A stretch of DNA of 64,000 nt from assembly GCF_905475465.1 (NCBI RefSeq), contig NC_062246.1, positions 6,784,001 to 6,848,000 of the forward strand. Reading direction: 5' to 3'. Shown piece by piece: positions 1-13,000 of the stretch. The number at the start of each line of letters is the position of its first letter. Within the stretch, counting starts at the first letter, position 1. The position numbers and the translations under genes are program-made. The notes under the pieces are model-generated. The model did no database searches. It saw only the letters and a list, made by a program, of their open reading frames with translations, and was not told the DNA's origin. The stretch is from Pieris napi. Its lineage: Eukaryota; Arthropoda; Insecta; Lepidoptera; Pieridae.

Positions 1-402
1 ATCTGTTTCGTAATCATTTTTCCTAATAGCCGTCGACTTATTGGGACTTAGGCCCAAGGCATGCCAGTTTCCTCGCAATTTTCCTTCATTATACAAGTGC
101 TGAATGAACTGAACAAGGGAGCGTTCAAGTATTACGTAACGTATTTTTTCCTTTTGTAAAACGTTACGATGCGGGGCGGGGATTAAATTACGCGTTATTG
201 TTAATATTTTTTTCGACTAACACCACATAATAGTAACTAAAGAGTCACTAACGTCACGAAACGTTTTACTTTACTTGGGTACAGTACTGTACTTAAGTAC
301 TGAAAAACGTTACGGCGAGTTACATGGGTAAAATCGTAAAATAATTACATTATTTGTGCACCGGGGATCGAACCTTAGATCTCATGGATGAGAGTATTAC
401 AG
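1..402 (-). repeat. SINE S1 copy split by a Harbinger-type MITE
   Basis: Bases 1-105 match the tail half of SINE family S1 (see 58042-58306), and 353-402 match its tRNA-like head in reverse (GGGGATCGAAC plus the ATGAGAGT block). Between them, 117 to about 345 is a copy of the MITE that is complete at 25423-25692, beginning GGGAGCGTTCAAGTATTACG. The MITE's far terminal repeat is missing. The order implies that the MITE landed in an older SINE, in the GBA2 3' intron. Confidence 0.6.
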
Positions 403-606
403 GAGATTCCCAGTTAAGTATTGTGTAGGACAAAAAATTATGACAGGCAAGATAAATTGACAATATTTTATTTTAGTTATTCCATTTAATTTAGTCTTGC
501 TTTGATTCTATAATTTAAGTAGCCTAAAACTACAACTAGTATGTACAGAAAGAACTGTCGTTCGTTTGAGGTTCCTACAGTGCAATTTTTTTATAATATT
601 TTATTT

Positions 607-722
607 AACAGGAGGCAAACAGGCAGAAGGTTCACCATATTATCATAAGAGATACCGCCCGCCCATGGACACTCACATTGCCAATCGCAAGTGAGTTTAA
701 TTTTTAAACGGCGTCTACGCCT
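607..722 (-). repeat. LINE 3' tail, family A (reverse)
   Basis: Reverse complement of the common lepidopteran LINE tail (CTCCTGCC/TGTTTGCC ... GGGCGG ... GAGTGTCC) that recurs at about ten places here. It lies in the GBA2 intron left of exon 14 and no coding part is left. Confidence 0.55.
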
Positions 723-1077
723 ATAGGGTGCCTCATTCACATTGTTAAGGTAATAAGTACTTTTAAATAAGTAAAAACTAAAATTTGTGTTCACCATAAT
801 TGTCATGTATAACATATATAAATGAACAGATAGATTGTAACTTATACTATGAAAAATTTATCATCAGGTGTACTTTAATAAATAATAAAAAAATATGTTG
901 ATATTACGTCATTACCTGTTCAATTGTAATCTTTAAACTTAATATGAAATATTATATAATTTTTGTGAATGAATAAAGGTCCGGTCCGATTTCTATTATA
1001 AAACATTTTTTAATTGTGGTTGAGACAAATCAATCAATTTTAAACCCCACTTCACTGAAATAAATGACAAACAGTAC

Positions 1078-4000
1078 CTTCATATATCATGAGCGAGGCA
1101 AGCCCAAAGGTGACACCAGGCCATACTTCCATACTCTGCAGCGCCGTGGTATCAATTTTACTACGCCGACCCGTCACGAATCCATTGACAGCCCCACATC
1201 TCCCATTCAAGAACTTCTGACAATTATTATCATATATGGTCTGAAGTGCCTTCCGTACGTTTGCTTCGGGGAACACTTCCTCGTTCCAGTCAGATGCGCG
1301 GAGGAACCTATTTTATTATTTTCTGTTAAGGTTGATATTTAAAACTATTTTTGTTTCTTTAACATATATTTGGTATACGTCGTCATTAATATCAAAATTA
1401 TGAATTCCTTTGAACTGTCAGGTTCTAAGCATGCGTTTCAATGACAGTACATTCCAGCAAAGCACCAGAAAAAAAACAATCCTTACTATCACAACCTTTT
1501 TAGGTCTGGGCCTCAGATTTCTGTATCTGTTTCATACTGATTCTCAATCTAATAGGGAAGTAGGCGAAAAGCCTCTTGTCACACACGCCGTCGACTTTTT
1601 TGCGTCTAAGGCAAGCCGGTTTCCTCACCATGTTTTCCTTCACAGTTCGAGCGAATGTTAAAAGCGTACATAGACGAAGTCCATTAGCATTAGTACGACC
1701 TCATTATCTTGAGTTGCACGCTGAATCCACTAGGCGAAAACTGCTCACAATCAACGCACCAATAATAATAATTATTATAAAACTTTATTCATACCAGAAA
1801 TATGGTTGCGACAAAATTGATTAAACGCTAGTCCTGACACTAGGGGTTGTCGGTAACTAGATTACAATTATTCTGTGGTACATGATGATATTCTTTTAAA
1901 GAAATACTAGTCTTAGGCCCTTTCTCCACTGCTCCGGTCCGGCGTCGGATACCGGAATGAGTCATGAGAAAAATATCGGAAGGCCGGATTGCGCTTCTCC
2001 ACTATATCCGATCCGACAATAATCGATAAATGTAAATTTACGATTAATTTAACTTGACGATTCAAAAGTGTACTTGGTAACCCACTTGAATAAAGATATT
2101 TTGAGTTTGAGTTTGAGTTTGATACTTGTATATTTATCATTTAACACCTATAATAACTAAAACCCATATACTTTATTGTATTAATAAAACGTTTCAAAAT
2201 TCTGAATATTTTATTACCCTGGCAAGTTTATTACTTTTTTTATATTGTCTGTCTTAAAATATTATAATTTATAATCTACTTACTAAATAGTTCACTAATA
2301 CTATGGTATTAAAATATAAATAAATAGCAATATAATTTGGTTTAATGGTCCAGGTTATCCAGATTTCAAATTAAACAAACTATAAATAAAACTGTGAATA
2401 ATAATTTGTAACCTCTTGGATACTTGGATATACTTGGACCGATAAAACACCGCGTTCCGATCTAGCAAGTTATCGGATCGTTAAAAACCGGATGCCGGAG
2501 TAGTGGAGAAGTACGTAAGTACTGTTGTGAGTTTCTAAATCGGATCGGTAATTAACGTTTGCCGGACCGGAGCAGTGGAGAAACGGCCTTAGTGTTACAT
2601 TTAATCAAACAAAAGTTTGATAAGACAATAAGTAATTGCGTGAATGGGTGTGTATTTCGAAGTGGGAATGGGAGTGTATTTCGAAGTGGGAATGGGAGTG
2701 TATTTCGAAGTGGGAATGGGAGTGTATTTCGAAGTGGGAATGGGAGTGTATTTGGGAGTGTGAATGGGAGTGTATTTCGAAGTGGGAATGGGAGTGTATT
2801 TGGGAGTGTGGCTGAGAGTTGTTATAACGTGCGCTGTGTGCTTTCGGAAAGTCATGTCAAAATATATAGTAAGGCCTCTACAGAAAACCTACACATTTCT
2901 TTCTACGGTCGAATTTTAATTGTTAGGAGAGAGATTCCAATGTAAGATATTTCTTTTGGCCCAAAAATCGAGAGCGTGTGATCATCTACTAGCCTATTAA
3001 GAAAAACAGACACAAAATTCTAGCCAAGACTAAGGGTTGTAGCGCCAATGATTTCCTGTAAAAAAATGGGAATCAAACAGTAAACACATACCACTGTCCA
3101 GCCAACTGGTCTGCCATCACGACATTCTTATTCGAGGGCTTAGTATCGAACTTATAGAAGCTTCCATTCCACAATTTATCACCAAACGACGTTTTCGCCC
3201 GTTCTAGAAGTTTCGAGAACTCTCTTTCATCTTCTTCTTGTCCGAGTATGTGTGCCATCGCTCGGACTACACTTATTGAAGCCACCCAGAGACTACCACA
3301 ATAAGCACTAAAAACAATTTTATAACATATTTATATACTCTTTTGCAAAAAAAATCGGCCACCTGAACAAATTTAAGTTCTAAAGTCGATTTCAGTCAAT
3401 TAAATGAAATTTTATTGGCAATTTTTATAAATTTCTGATGAATCCTTTAAACCCGATGTACACGGTCAAACAATAAGTGGTCGGCAATGAAGACATGATT
3501 TTTTTTTACTTACACGATTATATACGGACTACGTCATACAATTAACTCTCATTTAACTGTAATCGACTTTAGAACTTAGCTTTCCTTAGGTGCCCGTATT
3601 TACTAAACATTTATGAATATATTGACGTATTTTCCAACTCATTAAAATTATTCTAGTTTTTAGACATAATTAAAAAAATTAGATAACTTTATGTGCACCT
3701 ACACAAATATGTCTAATGTCTGTAAAAACATGGTAACCTGCCGTATGTTTAGCTCAAATCCTATAACTCAATCAGTGAAAGAATATTTCGTTTTACTATA
3801 AAAAAACCTTTATCAGACTTCAATTATCAATCCGAAATTAAAACTCACCTAGGTCCAGACATAACCCACGCATCATAAGTTTGATCGGGGAAACCACCAT
3901 TTTCAATCAACCCATCACCATCCTTGTCCCACGTCAATCCCTTCCTAAGCAACGCCGCACACGACGGATACATATCCATCAAATACTGCTTAGCATTCCA

Positions 4001-7000
4001 AGTCGTAACCGATTCTTTGGGATCTTCTATCTCCTGACACTCTTGCACTACTTCTGAGCTGCGATAGAGGAGATCCAGAATATCAGGGACCTCCTTGTTG
4101 GGTACGGGTGAAGGGTCGAGAGATAAGTCGACGGATAAATCCGGCGATTTCTCATCCGGTTGTTCCGTTGATCGTGTGTAGAGATCGTTCTCTGTGCCTT
4201 CTCTAACGTCATCAATATAGGCCATGGAATAGTAACGTTCGTTTGGGAATGGGGCACTATAGGCCCTTAACAGACGATAATCACGCATGACTTGGAGGAT
4301 GTATTTGAGGTTTAGATCGCGCCATTCGGACACGTCATGTATGTTATACGCGTTTATGTTTGTGAATGGGATGTCCTCTGTAATATTAAAGTGAAACTTT
4401 TATTACATCGTCTCAAACTTTTTCGTCTGTGTGCATGTCGCGTGACGGTCGGCCGCGGAGTTAGGATAAAGTGAAACGCGCTCATCATAGCAGCCAAGGC
4501 CAATATGGCGGCGCTTATAGTTCGCAGCAGCTGACCGTGTAGTGTATAGACAATTATTTAATATGTGTATATAATCTAAATAATTGTTAAGTATTATGTA
4601 TGTCGTACTCTCTAAGACACAGAGTTCAATAAAAATATTAGTTGGACTTTAGTCAACTTTTATTATTTCCCATTATCATTCCAATTTTCCAAGTATAAAA
4701 TTAAGATTGATAAAGCGATTTTTATACCATTAATGGAATATTATTCCAAAATTTTTTAGTTAAATGTCTATAATGTGAAAAACTTTTCACTTTTACCGTG
4801 GTTTCATAAAACCACACAATCCTTTTTTTGTCTTTGGTTAAGTACTATAAATGTAATAAATGAAAACCTCTTGAAAACTTGGTTATTGAAATATTACTTC
4901 AAGTTTTAAAGTTCTACGAGATTCTTGCTACGATAATCTCTATATACAAAATCTTTTGAGCGTGAACTCAACCTAAACGGTTGGACCGATTTTGATGAAC
5001 ATTTTTGTGTGATTAACGGTATATTTATCACTTTCTATACTCGATCCATAATCTAAAATTATTTCCAATCTATTTCCGCAAATTTAGATTGATAAATGTC
5101 AACGATTTGTTGACTTCAAATACAAAAACGATTCATCGATCGATTATTGATCATGATTTTATGCGAAATAAATTGAAATAATCTCTAGTAGTTAAAATTG
5201 GATTGAAATAAATTGAGTATAGAAAGCGGCCGTAAGTAAATCCAAGAATGGTTTAGATTTACAATTAGATTATATTTTTTCAAGTTCGATATATTTATAA
5301 AGACTTTTAATACTGACCTGGATCGCCCAAATCGTGTGGAATGGATTCCTTTATTTTGAATTTTACATATTTCCCATCATATAGAGATTGTCGGCATTGA
5401 GTAGTCTCCAGAGCTATCGCGTCTCGGTACATATATTGTAATACAACCTACACAAATATAGGAAGACTTGACTTTACACCCAATAAAAAAAAAATTATGT
5501 TGAATTAGGTACGTAAAACAATTTTGAAAGATTTTTATCTATTTCGTGATTATTTGTTTTTCTAATAGGCAAGCGATCAGGTTTCTGTGCCTGACACACG
5601 CCGTCGACTTTCTGGGTCTAAGGCATGCTTCGGTTTCTTCGTGAAGGAAACTTCATTCATTCTTCGTCCATTGGGGCTCAGCCAGGTTCGAAAGCGCTGA
5701 AGCCACTAGGCCAACAACAACAATTTTAGATGCGACATGGAATGCTCTTTACGTATATTTTTTTAAATATTTACCCATACAACAGTTAGACATAAATAAT
5801 AAAATATAGCAGGCGACACAAATTCATGCATAACTAATTAGTTGTAAAACCATCCGTCATGCGCGATAAATGTCAAAAAAGTGTTCCAAATTTAAAATTT
5901 ATACGCAATTATACTTACTTGTAAATTAGGCCACAACTGTGCTAAGGCAAACGATGCATAGAAATGAACATCGTATGTATTATACATTCTATATTCATGA
6001 CCCTCCAAGTAACCGAATACACCGAAATCATGTCTGAAAACATCGAAAATTAATAAATTACCTAAAAAATATATCTAATGGAAATTTTTAGAACATAGAC
6101 TAAAACATAGGTTAACAATTGACAAATGACAGTTGAGTAATGTTTGTTCAGGGGTTTGAGAAAAAATCAATTATAAATAATATCATTCTTATACAAAATC
6201 CTTTGGCGTGTGGACCACGCCAGTTGCAAAGCGATTTTGTCTCAAGTTCCATGTAACCACATAATCTGTTTTTATGACGTTTACATATAATATACTGTTT
6301 TCTATTCTATTCCAGGATTCCCCTAAACCGATATTTCGAAGAGAAAATAAGAACATTGTCAAAGTGACAACTGACAGATCGGGGCCGTTCCTTTTTTAAC
6401 ATATTACCCACACATTGTCTATGCTTGAAAACAAAATGCATTTTCGGGGATTCCTACAAAAAACCAATACATTTATGTACTATTATTTTTGAGAGCTTTG
6501 CTTACTTTTGCTGTCAAGGGGAGGGGGAGGGGGATATATTGCATTAAATCTGCTTACGTGATACTTGACCGGCCCCTAGAGATATAGAAAACGAATAGAG
6601 AAATTTCTTTACTTATCTCTATTTATATAAATAATTGTGTTTGTTATATGACTAAAAGGTAGCTTATATAAGAGTTATATATGTATGTTAACCTAGGATC
6701 AGTCTCAGGAAAGTCTTCGCTGACGTCAAACCAAATAGTCCCACCGTCCGCCACATAGTAAAGCTCATTCATTAAGGCACTTTTTAACCAATCTGGTATA
6801 TTGCTGCAAATTAAAAAAAATATAGGTATATAGTCAATTGTTAATATGTAGACCCAAAATTTTAGATTACGTAAACTATCTTATTAACAACAATTATATA
6901 ATAACTAGAAATTACCCACAACTTCACTCGCGTAAAGGTTTACCAACTGTTTACGTTCATTTTACAACATGAAAAATTTGTGAAAATGAAAATTACACTA

Positions 7001-10000
7001 ACATACTATAAATTAGGTCATTAATTCACACATTGAGAGTGACCAAGCTGTCTTGTGTCGGAAATCAGAATGTCACCCTAAAATATATAGTTTTCCAGGT
7101 AATTGTAATAATCTTAGTATATTGGTCCGGCAATTCCACATATCGCCCTGATACACTTACATGCGATGACGGTATAATATGAATTACCCATTGTAAGATG
7201 TTTAACGAATTAATTCAACATGCTTCTAACGCGTTTTAAACCATTGTTATTGTTCCATAAATATTTTATGTTTCCCAATTTAAAGATAATCCAAATATTT
7301 ATTGTGCTTCTAATATTTTTGTGTTTTTAAAGTATACCATTATCTCCGAGATTTTTTTATGATTTTCTAATTTAATTACATTAGGCCAATCTAATATATT
7401 ATCTAGTTATTAACGTCAGATTCCTTAGTATGTAACCTTCAATGGCTACAGCGATCCTGACGTTTTTGTAAGTTATATTATATAATATATATGTATATAT
7501 ACGATATACGTAGAGCATATTAGCTCCTTGGGATGCAGGTCCAAAAACTTCTAATAGAGTCGGTATCGGAATTTACAAGATTTTGTACTTTCTTTGTACC
7601 TAGGGGATATTTGCGACGGCGTAGGCCGGGTTTTTTGCGATACGAAGGACCAAAATGAGTCTATGGCATAGATCCCCGTTAACAAAGACGTTGCACATAT
7701 TGAATGCGGTCTCCGACACTATCGATATCAATGCAGAGTGATTTCACAGTAGCGATATTGTGTATCGTATGAATACTCATAATTGAGACACCTTACCTGT
7801 TATTAAGTATTGGGTCCTGCCACTCTGCGAGTTGCTTCTCCCAACTCTTATAGTTCCGAAGCGCGTACGCAGCTATGCTCGCACCCGCTATACCGTCACT
7901 ACCGAAATACTTTGTGTAATATCTGAAAATGTTGTTTGAACTAAAATTAAATGTGAATTTGACGACTCATTGGTCTAGTGGTTAGTACCCCTGACTGCGA
8001 ATCCATGGGTCCCGGGTTCGATCCCCGGCTGAGGCGAACATCGATGTGATGAGCATTTGGTGTTGTTCTTAGGTCTTGGGTGTTTAAATATGTATTTATA
8101 TGTATATTGTATATCTATCTATAATATGTATATAAATCCGTTGCCTAGTACCCATAACACAAGCTTCACCAGCTTAGCATGGGACTAGGTCAATTGGTGT
8201 GAATTGTCTTTAAAAAAAAATTAACAAATTTTAATACCCTAACATACTTATATAAAATTTAATTGGTAGATGTTTGAAATAATATAAATTAGGATATTTT
8301 TCAAATGATTTCAGTAAAATAAAGAGATATCTAGAACTTTTTTATCAGGCCCCAACCAAAATCTATGATAACTCTTATCATAGGTATTACGCTTAATGGG
8401 ACTGTTCAGATTTCATTTGAACATCGACCAACTGCTGACTGAGAATATTGCTCAATCTTATTCATTAAAAGTTGTTTTATAAAGTAAAGGGCAAACGGGC
8501 AGAAGGCTCACCTGATAACCTGCCCTCACCTGTACAATTGGTTGGGAAATACTGCAGTGGGCAAAAACATACATACATGACATACTTAGTCATCGTCATT
8601 TGACACGTTTTTTTCCACAGAATCTTCAATACGTTATATATATATGAAACCAGAATTATATATATATAATAGAATTATGTTATATACTTACCGTTTATGC
8701 ACCTTTCTCTCTTTCTTGTATTTTATCATAGGCATATCCCAAACAAGGCAGAACTCTGCAACATCACATCCACCAGGATCCAACGATATGGAGTTCGACA
8801 GACCAATGGAATCATCTGCAATTAAAATTTGCATTTTCCACCATTTATAAAACCGGAAAAAATCTATCAAATTTTATGATTTTTAAAAACAATTACGGAT
8901 GGCAAACGGGCTCACACCTGATGTTAAGTGACAGTCGCAAGTGCGTTGCCGGCCTTTAAAAAATTGTTACGCTTTGTTTTTTTAAGATTAGTTGTTTAGT
9001 ATAGTTACTTAATAGTTTATTTAACCTTTATACTTGTTTTTTAAGTATAAAATATACACGCGTACTTTTAATATACACTAATATACGTATAGGTAGATCA
9101 CTTTAAAATATTTTTTATTAAGAACAGGGGGAAACGTGCAGGAGGCTCATATAATGTCAAGTGATACCGCCGCCTACAGACACTCTCAATGCCAGAGGGC
9201 TCGCAAGTTGCCAGGCTTTTATGAATTGGCAAGCTCTTTTTTATTGGAGTACCCTGAGACAAATTGGTTCGGAATCACTTGGACAGCTGGTTACACATAG
9301 TGCTGGTACGCGGCCAAATCCACAATGGCAACTAGATTTAGTATTTCATTACCAATTAACAGTCTTAATGGCACTACAAAGAAGGAATTTAAGCGTTAAT
9401 TTTTACTTACACATGCCAATTTACGATTTTACTCATTAAATACCATGAATGTACAAAACTAACATTAAAACATGAATTAAAAAAAGCCTATAGGTATAGA
9501 CTCGGGGCCTTTTAAAAATAATAAAAGTGAAAAAAATAATAGTAGGATGCAAACCATGGCAAAAGGAGGAGAAAATTATAAAAATGAAAGGAATTTACGG
9601 GCGATCTGAGGTTGGGAAGGGGAAAGGGGTGAGGTGTTAAGAGTAAAAAACGGTTTACTCATCGAAGTATGCGTCGAACGAGTTATCTTGCATTACCTAA
9701 AGTACGTACGAACTACGGCAAAAAAATGTTTACCTACGACGGCGCACAGCTGTATAATAAACTACCCACAGATATAAAAAATATTACTTCTATCAATTCA
9801 TTCAAATCGAAGCTAAGTGAATATGTTAAACAAAATTACTTTATAATTCATTTCTTATAATTACTTTTAATTCATATTTCTTTGGTTACTTTTATTTTTA
9901 AATTTATTGCATGTGCGGCTATCTTTTTTGTGATTATTTTAAGAACGACTACAATGTTATGTTAATCTAGAGTATTATTCTCATGTAAGTCTTTTTTTTT

Positions 10001-13000
10001 GTCTTTTTGAGAAATAAAGTCTTTAAACCTAAAAAACGGTTTATCTCGATTTCCGGCAAAACTAAAAGTCCTATGGGAATAAGTCAAATGGCAAAGTTGT
10101 AGATAATAAAAAGATCTATAACTTTTGTTTTTACACTTTTTTCACATAACCTCAAAATTTATGTGATAAATTAAAAAAAAAATAGTTTTTTAATTTTCAT
10201 CTTTTACAAAAAAGTAAAATTCCACGACATTTGGTGAAAAGTTACCTTCTTATGTCCTCAATACGCTGTAATTTATTTGATTAGAAATAAATATTTTTTC
10301 ACATTATTTTGATTGAATATCGAAAAAGCACCCTAATTTTCAATCGAAATCGGATTTGTAGCCAGACAGTACCGTGATTTCAACGGCTGATCGCGTGGCT
10401 GGATGCGGACAATGCTACGCTGTTACCGTGTCCTGTCTCGATTTCTGGTGGCGCCGTGAGGTTTTATTGGGTATACACAGCTGCGAGTCCCAATAACCCA
10501 TCGCCACGAGACAACTTCTATGCCGCGGAAGAGTATGCGTAACGCATTTCCCCACGAAAAAAAAAGAAAGAGACGGAGTGGTAGAAGGATGGATTCGTGG
10601 TTGCCAAACGTCATCACATCCGCAAGAACTGTTTAGACTAGCGCAGGATGACCGACAATTAAAGTTGTTAACAGCCAAGCTTTAGTAATTGTGGCACCTG
10701 AAGAAGAAGACTACAACTTACTTTTATAAATTTTCTTTGGTTTATCGCTATCATCAATTTTATCCTTTTCGCCTTTGGGAGGAGTTGCACTTTGACTAGG
10801 ATCTGGTTCTAGTTTGCCATTCTTCTTAATACACTCCCATACATAACTGGACGTCTTCAACGAATTCCACAAGCAGTAACCCTCGTGTATTGTCTCGTTC
10901 TCGGATTTATTCTTGGCTATTGTAAACGTGAGTGGAGTGTCAGAAACTCTTTGTTCTAATGTCACTCCGCACGTATTCTCTTCTGAATACCTCTCCAAGT
11001 CTAGCTTCCCTGAAAAATCATGTAAAATATAAATTTACTTTTTGAAGTGAAACTTCTTTAGAATCGTTGTGATTTCAAACCGGATGCAACAGAAAAAGCT
11101 ACAGTATAAAAAAAGGGACAGACACATAAATTAATAGGATTTGGCGTGGGAGAGAGTGAGATAGGAGGCATTATACAGTGTATAAACTTTAAATTAGTGT
11201 GTATTTGAACATTTTCTGAAATAAAAAAACAAATTTGATGAAAATTAAATAAGTAAGTCAAGTAAGTAGTTTAATTATAAAATTAGATTATTTATCAATT
11301 TTATTTACAAATCATTAGTTATAGAAACTTTTTGAAGTGAAAACTTCGTACTACACTTAATTAAAAGTTTATACACTGTAGGTATAATGCTTCCTATCTC
11401 ATTTTCTCCCACGTTGGATCTTGTGAATTTATTTCAAACTTTTATAATTTTAGTTTTTACCAAATTAAAGATTGATATTAAAGTTATAAATAAAAATTTA
11501 ATATTAAAATATATATTTTTTTAAAGAAAAGATCCTACATTTAGATAGAGAAAAAGTCTAATTTACATATTTTAATTATAAAAACTTTGTTTTTGAAGGT
11601 TTCACTTCTACAAACGTGTGAATTAGACACATGATTTTTTTTTATTATATATTAAGCAGTTAACCTTTGGTGCGAGCGTAAATAGACCAGTGCCGATAAT
11701 TTTTGAAACCTAAAAAAAATACAATAGGATGAAACCCATTAGAAAAGCAGGGGAATATGATCAAAATGAAAGGAAAAATAAATTACGGTCGATCTGAGGT
11801 CGGGAAGGGAAGGGGGGGGAGTTTTAAGGGTAAAAAACGGTTTATCTCGATTTCCGGCAAAACTAAAAGTCCTATCGAAGAAAGTTAAATGGCAAAGTTG
11901 TAGGTAATAAAAAGATCTAAAACTTTTGTATTCACACATTTTTCACATAACCTCAAAATTTATGTGAAAAATTCAAAAAACCAAGTTTTTGGTTTTTAAT
12001 TTTTATCTTTTACAAAAATATTTTTTTTTTAACGAAATTTGGTGAAAACTTACCTTTCTATGTCCCAAATACGCTGTAATTTATTTGATTATAAATATTT
12101 ATTTGTTCACCTTATTTTGAATTAATATCGAAAAAACACCCTAATTTTCAATCGAAAATTCTGACGTCAAAATTTCAGCTTTTTTCAAAAAGTTGGTATG
12201 CTTTCAGTTCGTTGAAATCTCTACTTTCCTATGGTAAAAAAATATATATATATTAGCATAGTAAATCTTCTCAGAAAATGCAAAAAATCGTATGCAGTAA
12301 CGCCCAGACCCGTCATCCTCTTCCCTACTTCTCTATGAATCTTCTTTAAATTATAATCAGATGCCTATTTATTACTATTTTAAGATAACTTATATATACC
12401 TGAGTGACCTAAAAAAAAAATTTAGCCTTTAGATGGGCTAAAATTTTCGTATTTCATAGAGAAGTAAGGAAGGGCATCCCCTTCCTTACTTCTCTATGGT
12501 CTGGGCGTTACTGCATACGATTTTTTGCGTTTTCTGAGAAGATTTACTATGGTAATATATATATATATATTTTTACCATAGGAAAGTAGAGATTTCAACG
12601 AACTGAAAGCACACCAACTTTTTGAAAAAAGCTGAAATTTTGACGTCAGAATTTTCGATTGAAAATTAGGGTGTTTTTTCGATATTAATTCAAAATAAGG
12701 TGAACAAATAAATATTTTTAATCAAATAAATTACAGCGTATTTGGGACATAGAAAGGTAAGTTTTCACCAAATTTCGTTAAAAAAAAAAAATATTTTTGT
12801 AAAAGATAAAAATTAAAAACCAAAAACTTGGTTTTTTGAATTTTTCACATAAATTTTGAGGTTATGTGAAAAATGTGTGAATACAAAAGTTTTAGATCTT
12901 TTTATTACCTACAACTTTGCCATTTAACTTTCTTCGATAGGACTTTTAGTTTTGCCGGAAATCGAGATAAACCGTTTTTTACCCTTAAAACTCCCCCCTC

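Noticed and set aside
2641..2812. CRISPR-like regular repeats
   Set aside because: Units are contiguous with no spacers, and the DNA is eukaryotic.
2559..2945. 128-codon ORF across the minisatellite
   Set aside because: Driven by the 24-bp repeat period and the end of the H1 MITE; the opposite strand is open as well.
7962..8040. tRNA gene candidate with good A and B boxes
   Set aside because: It continues without a terminator into a SINE body and A-tail, and the same unit recurs at 36129-36370. It is a SINE head, not a tRNA gene.
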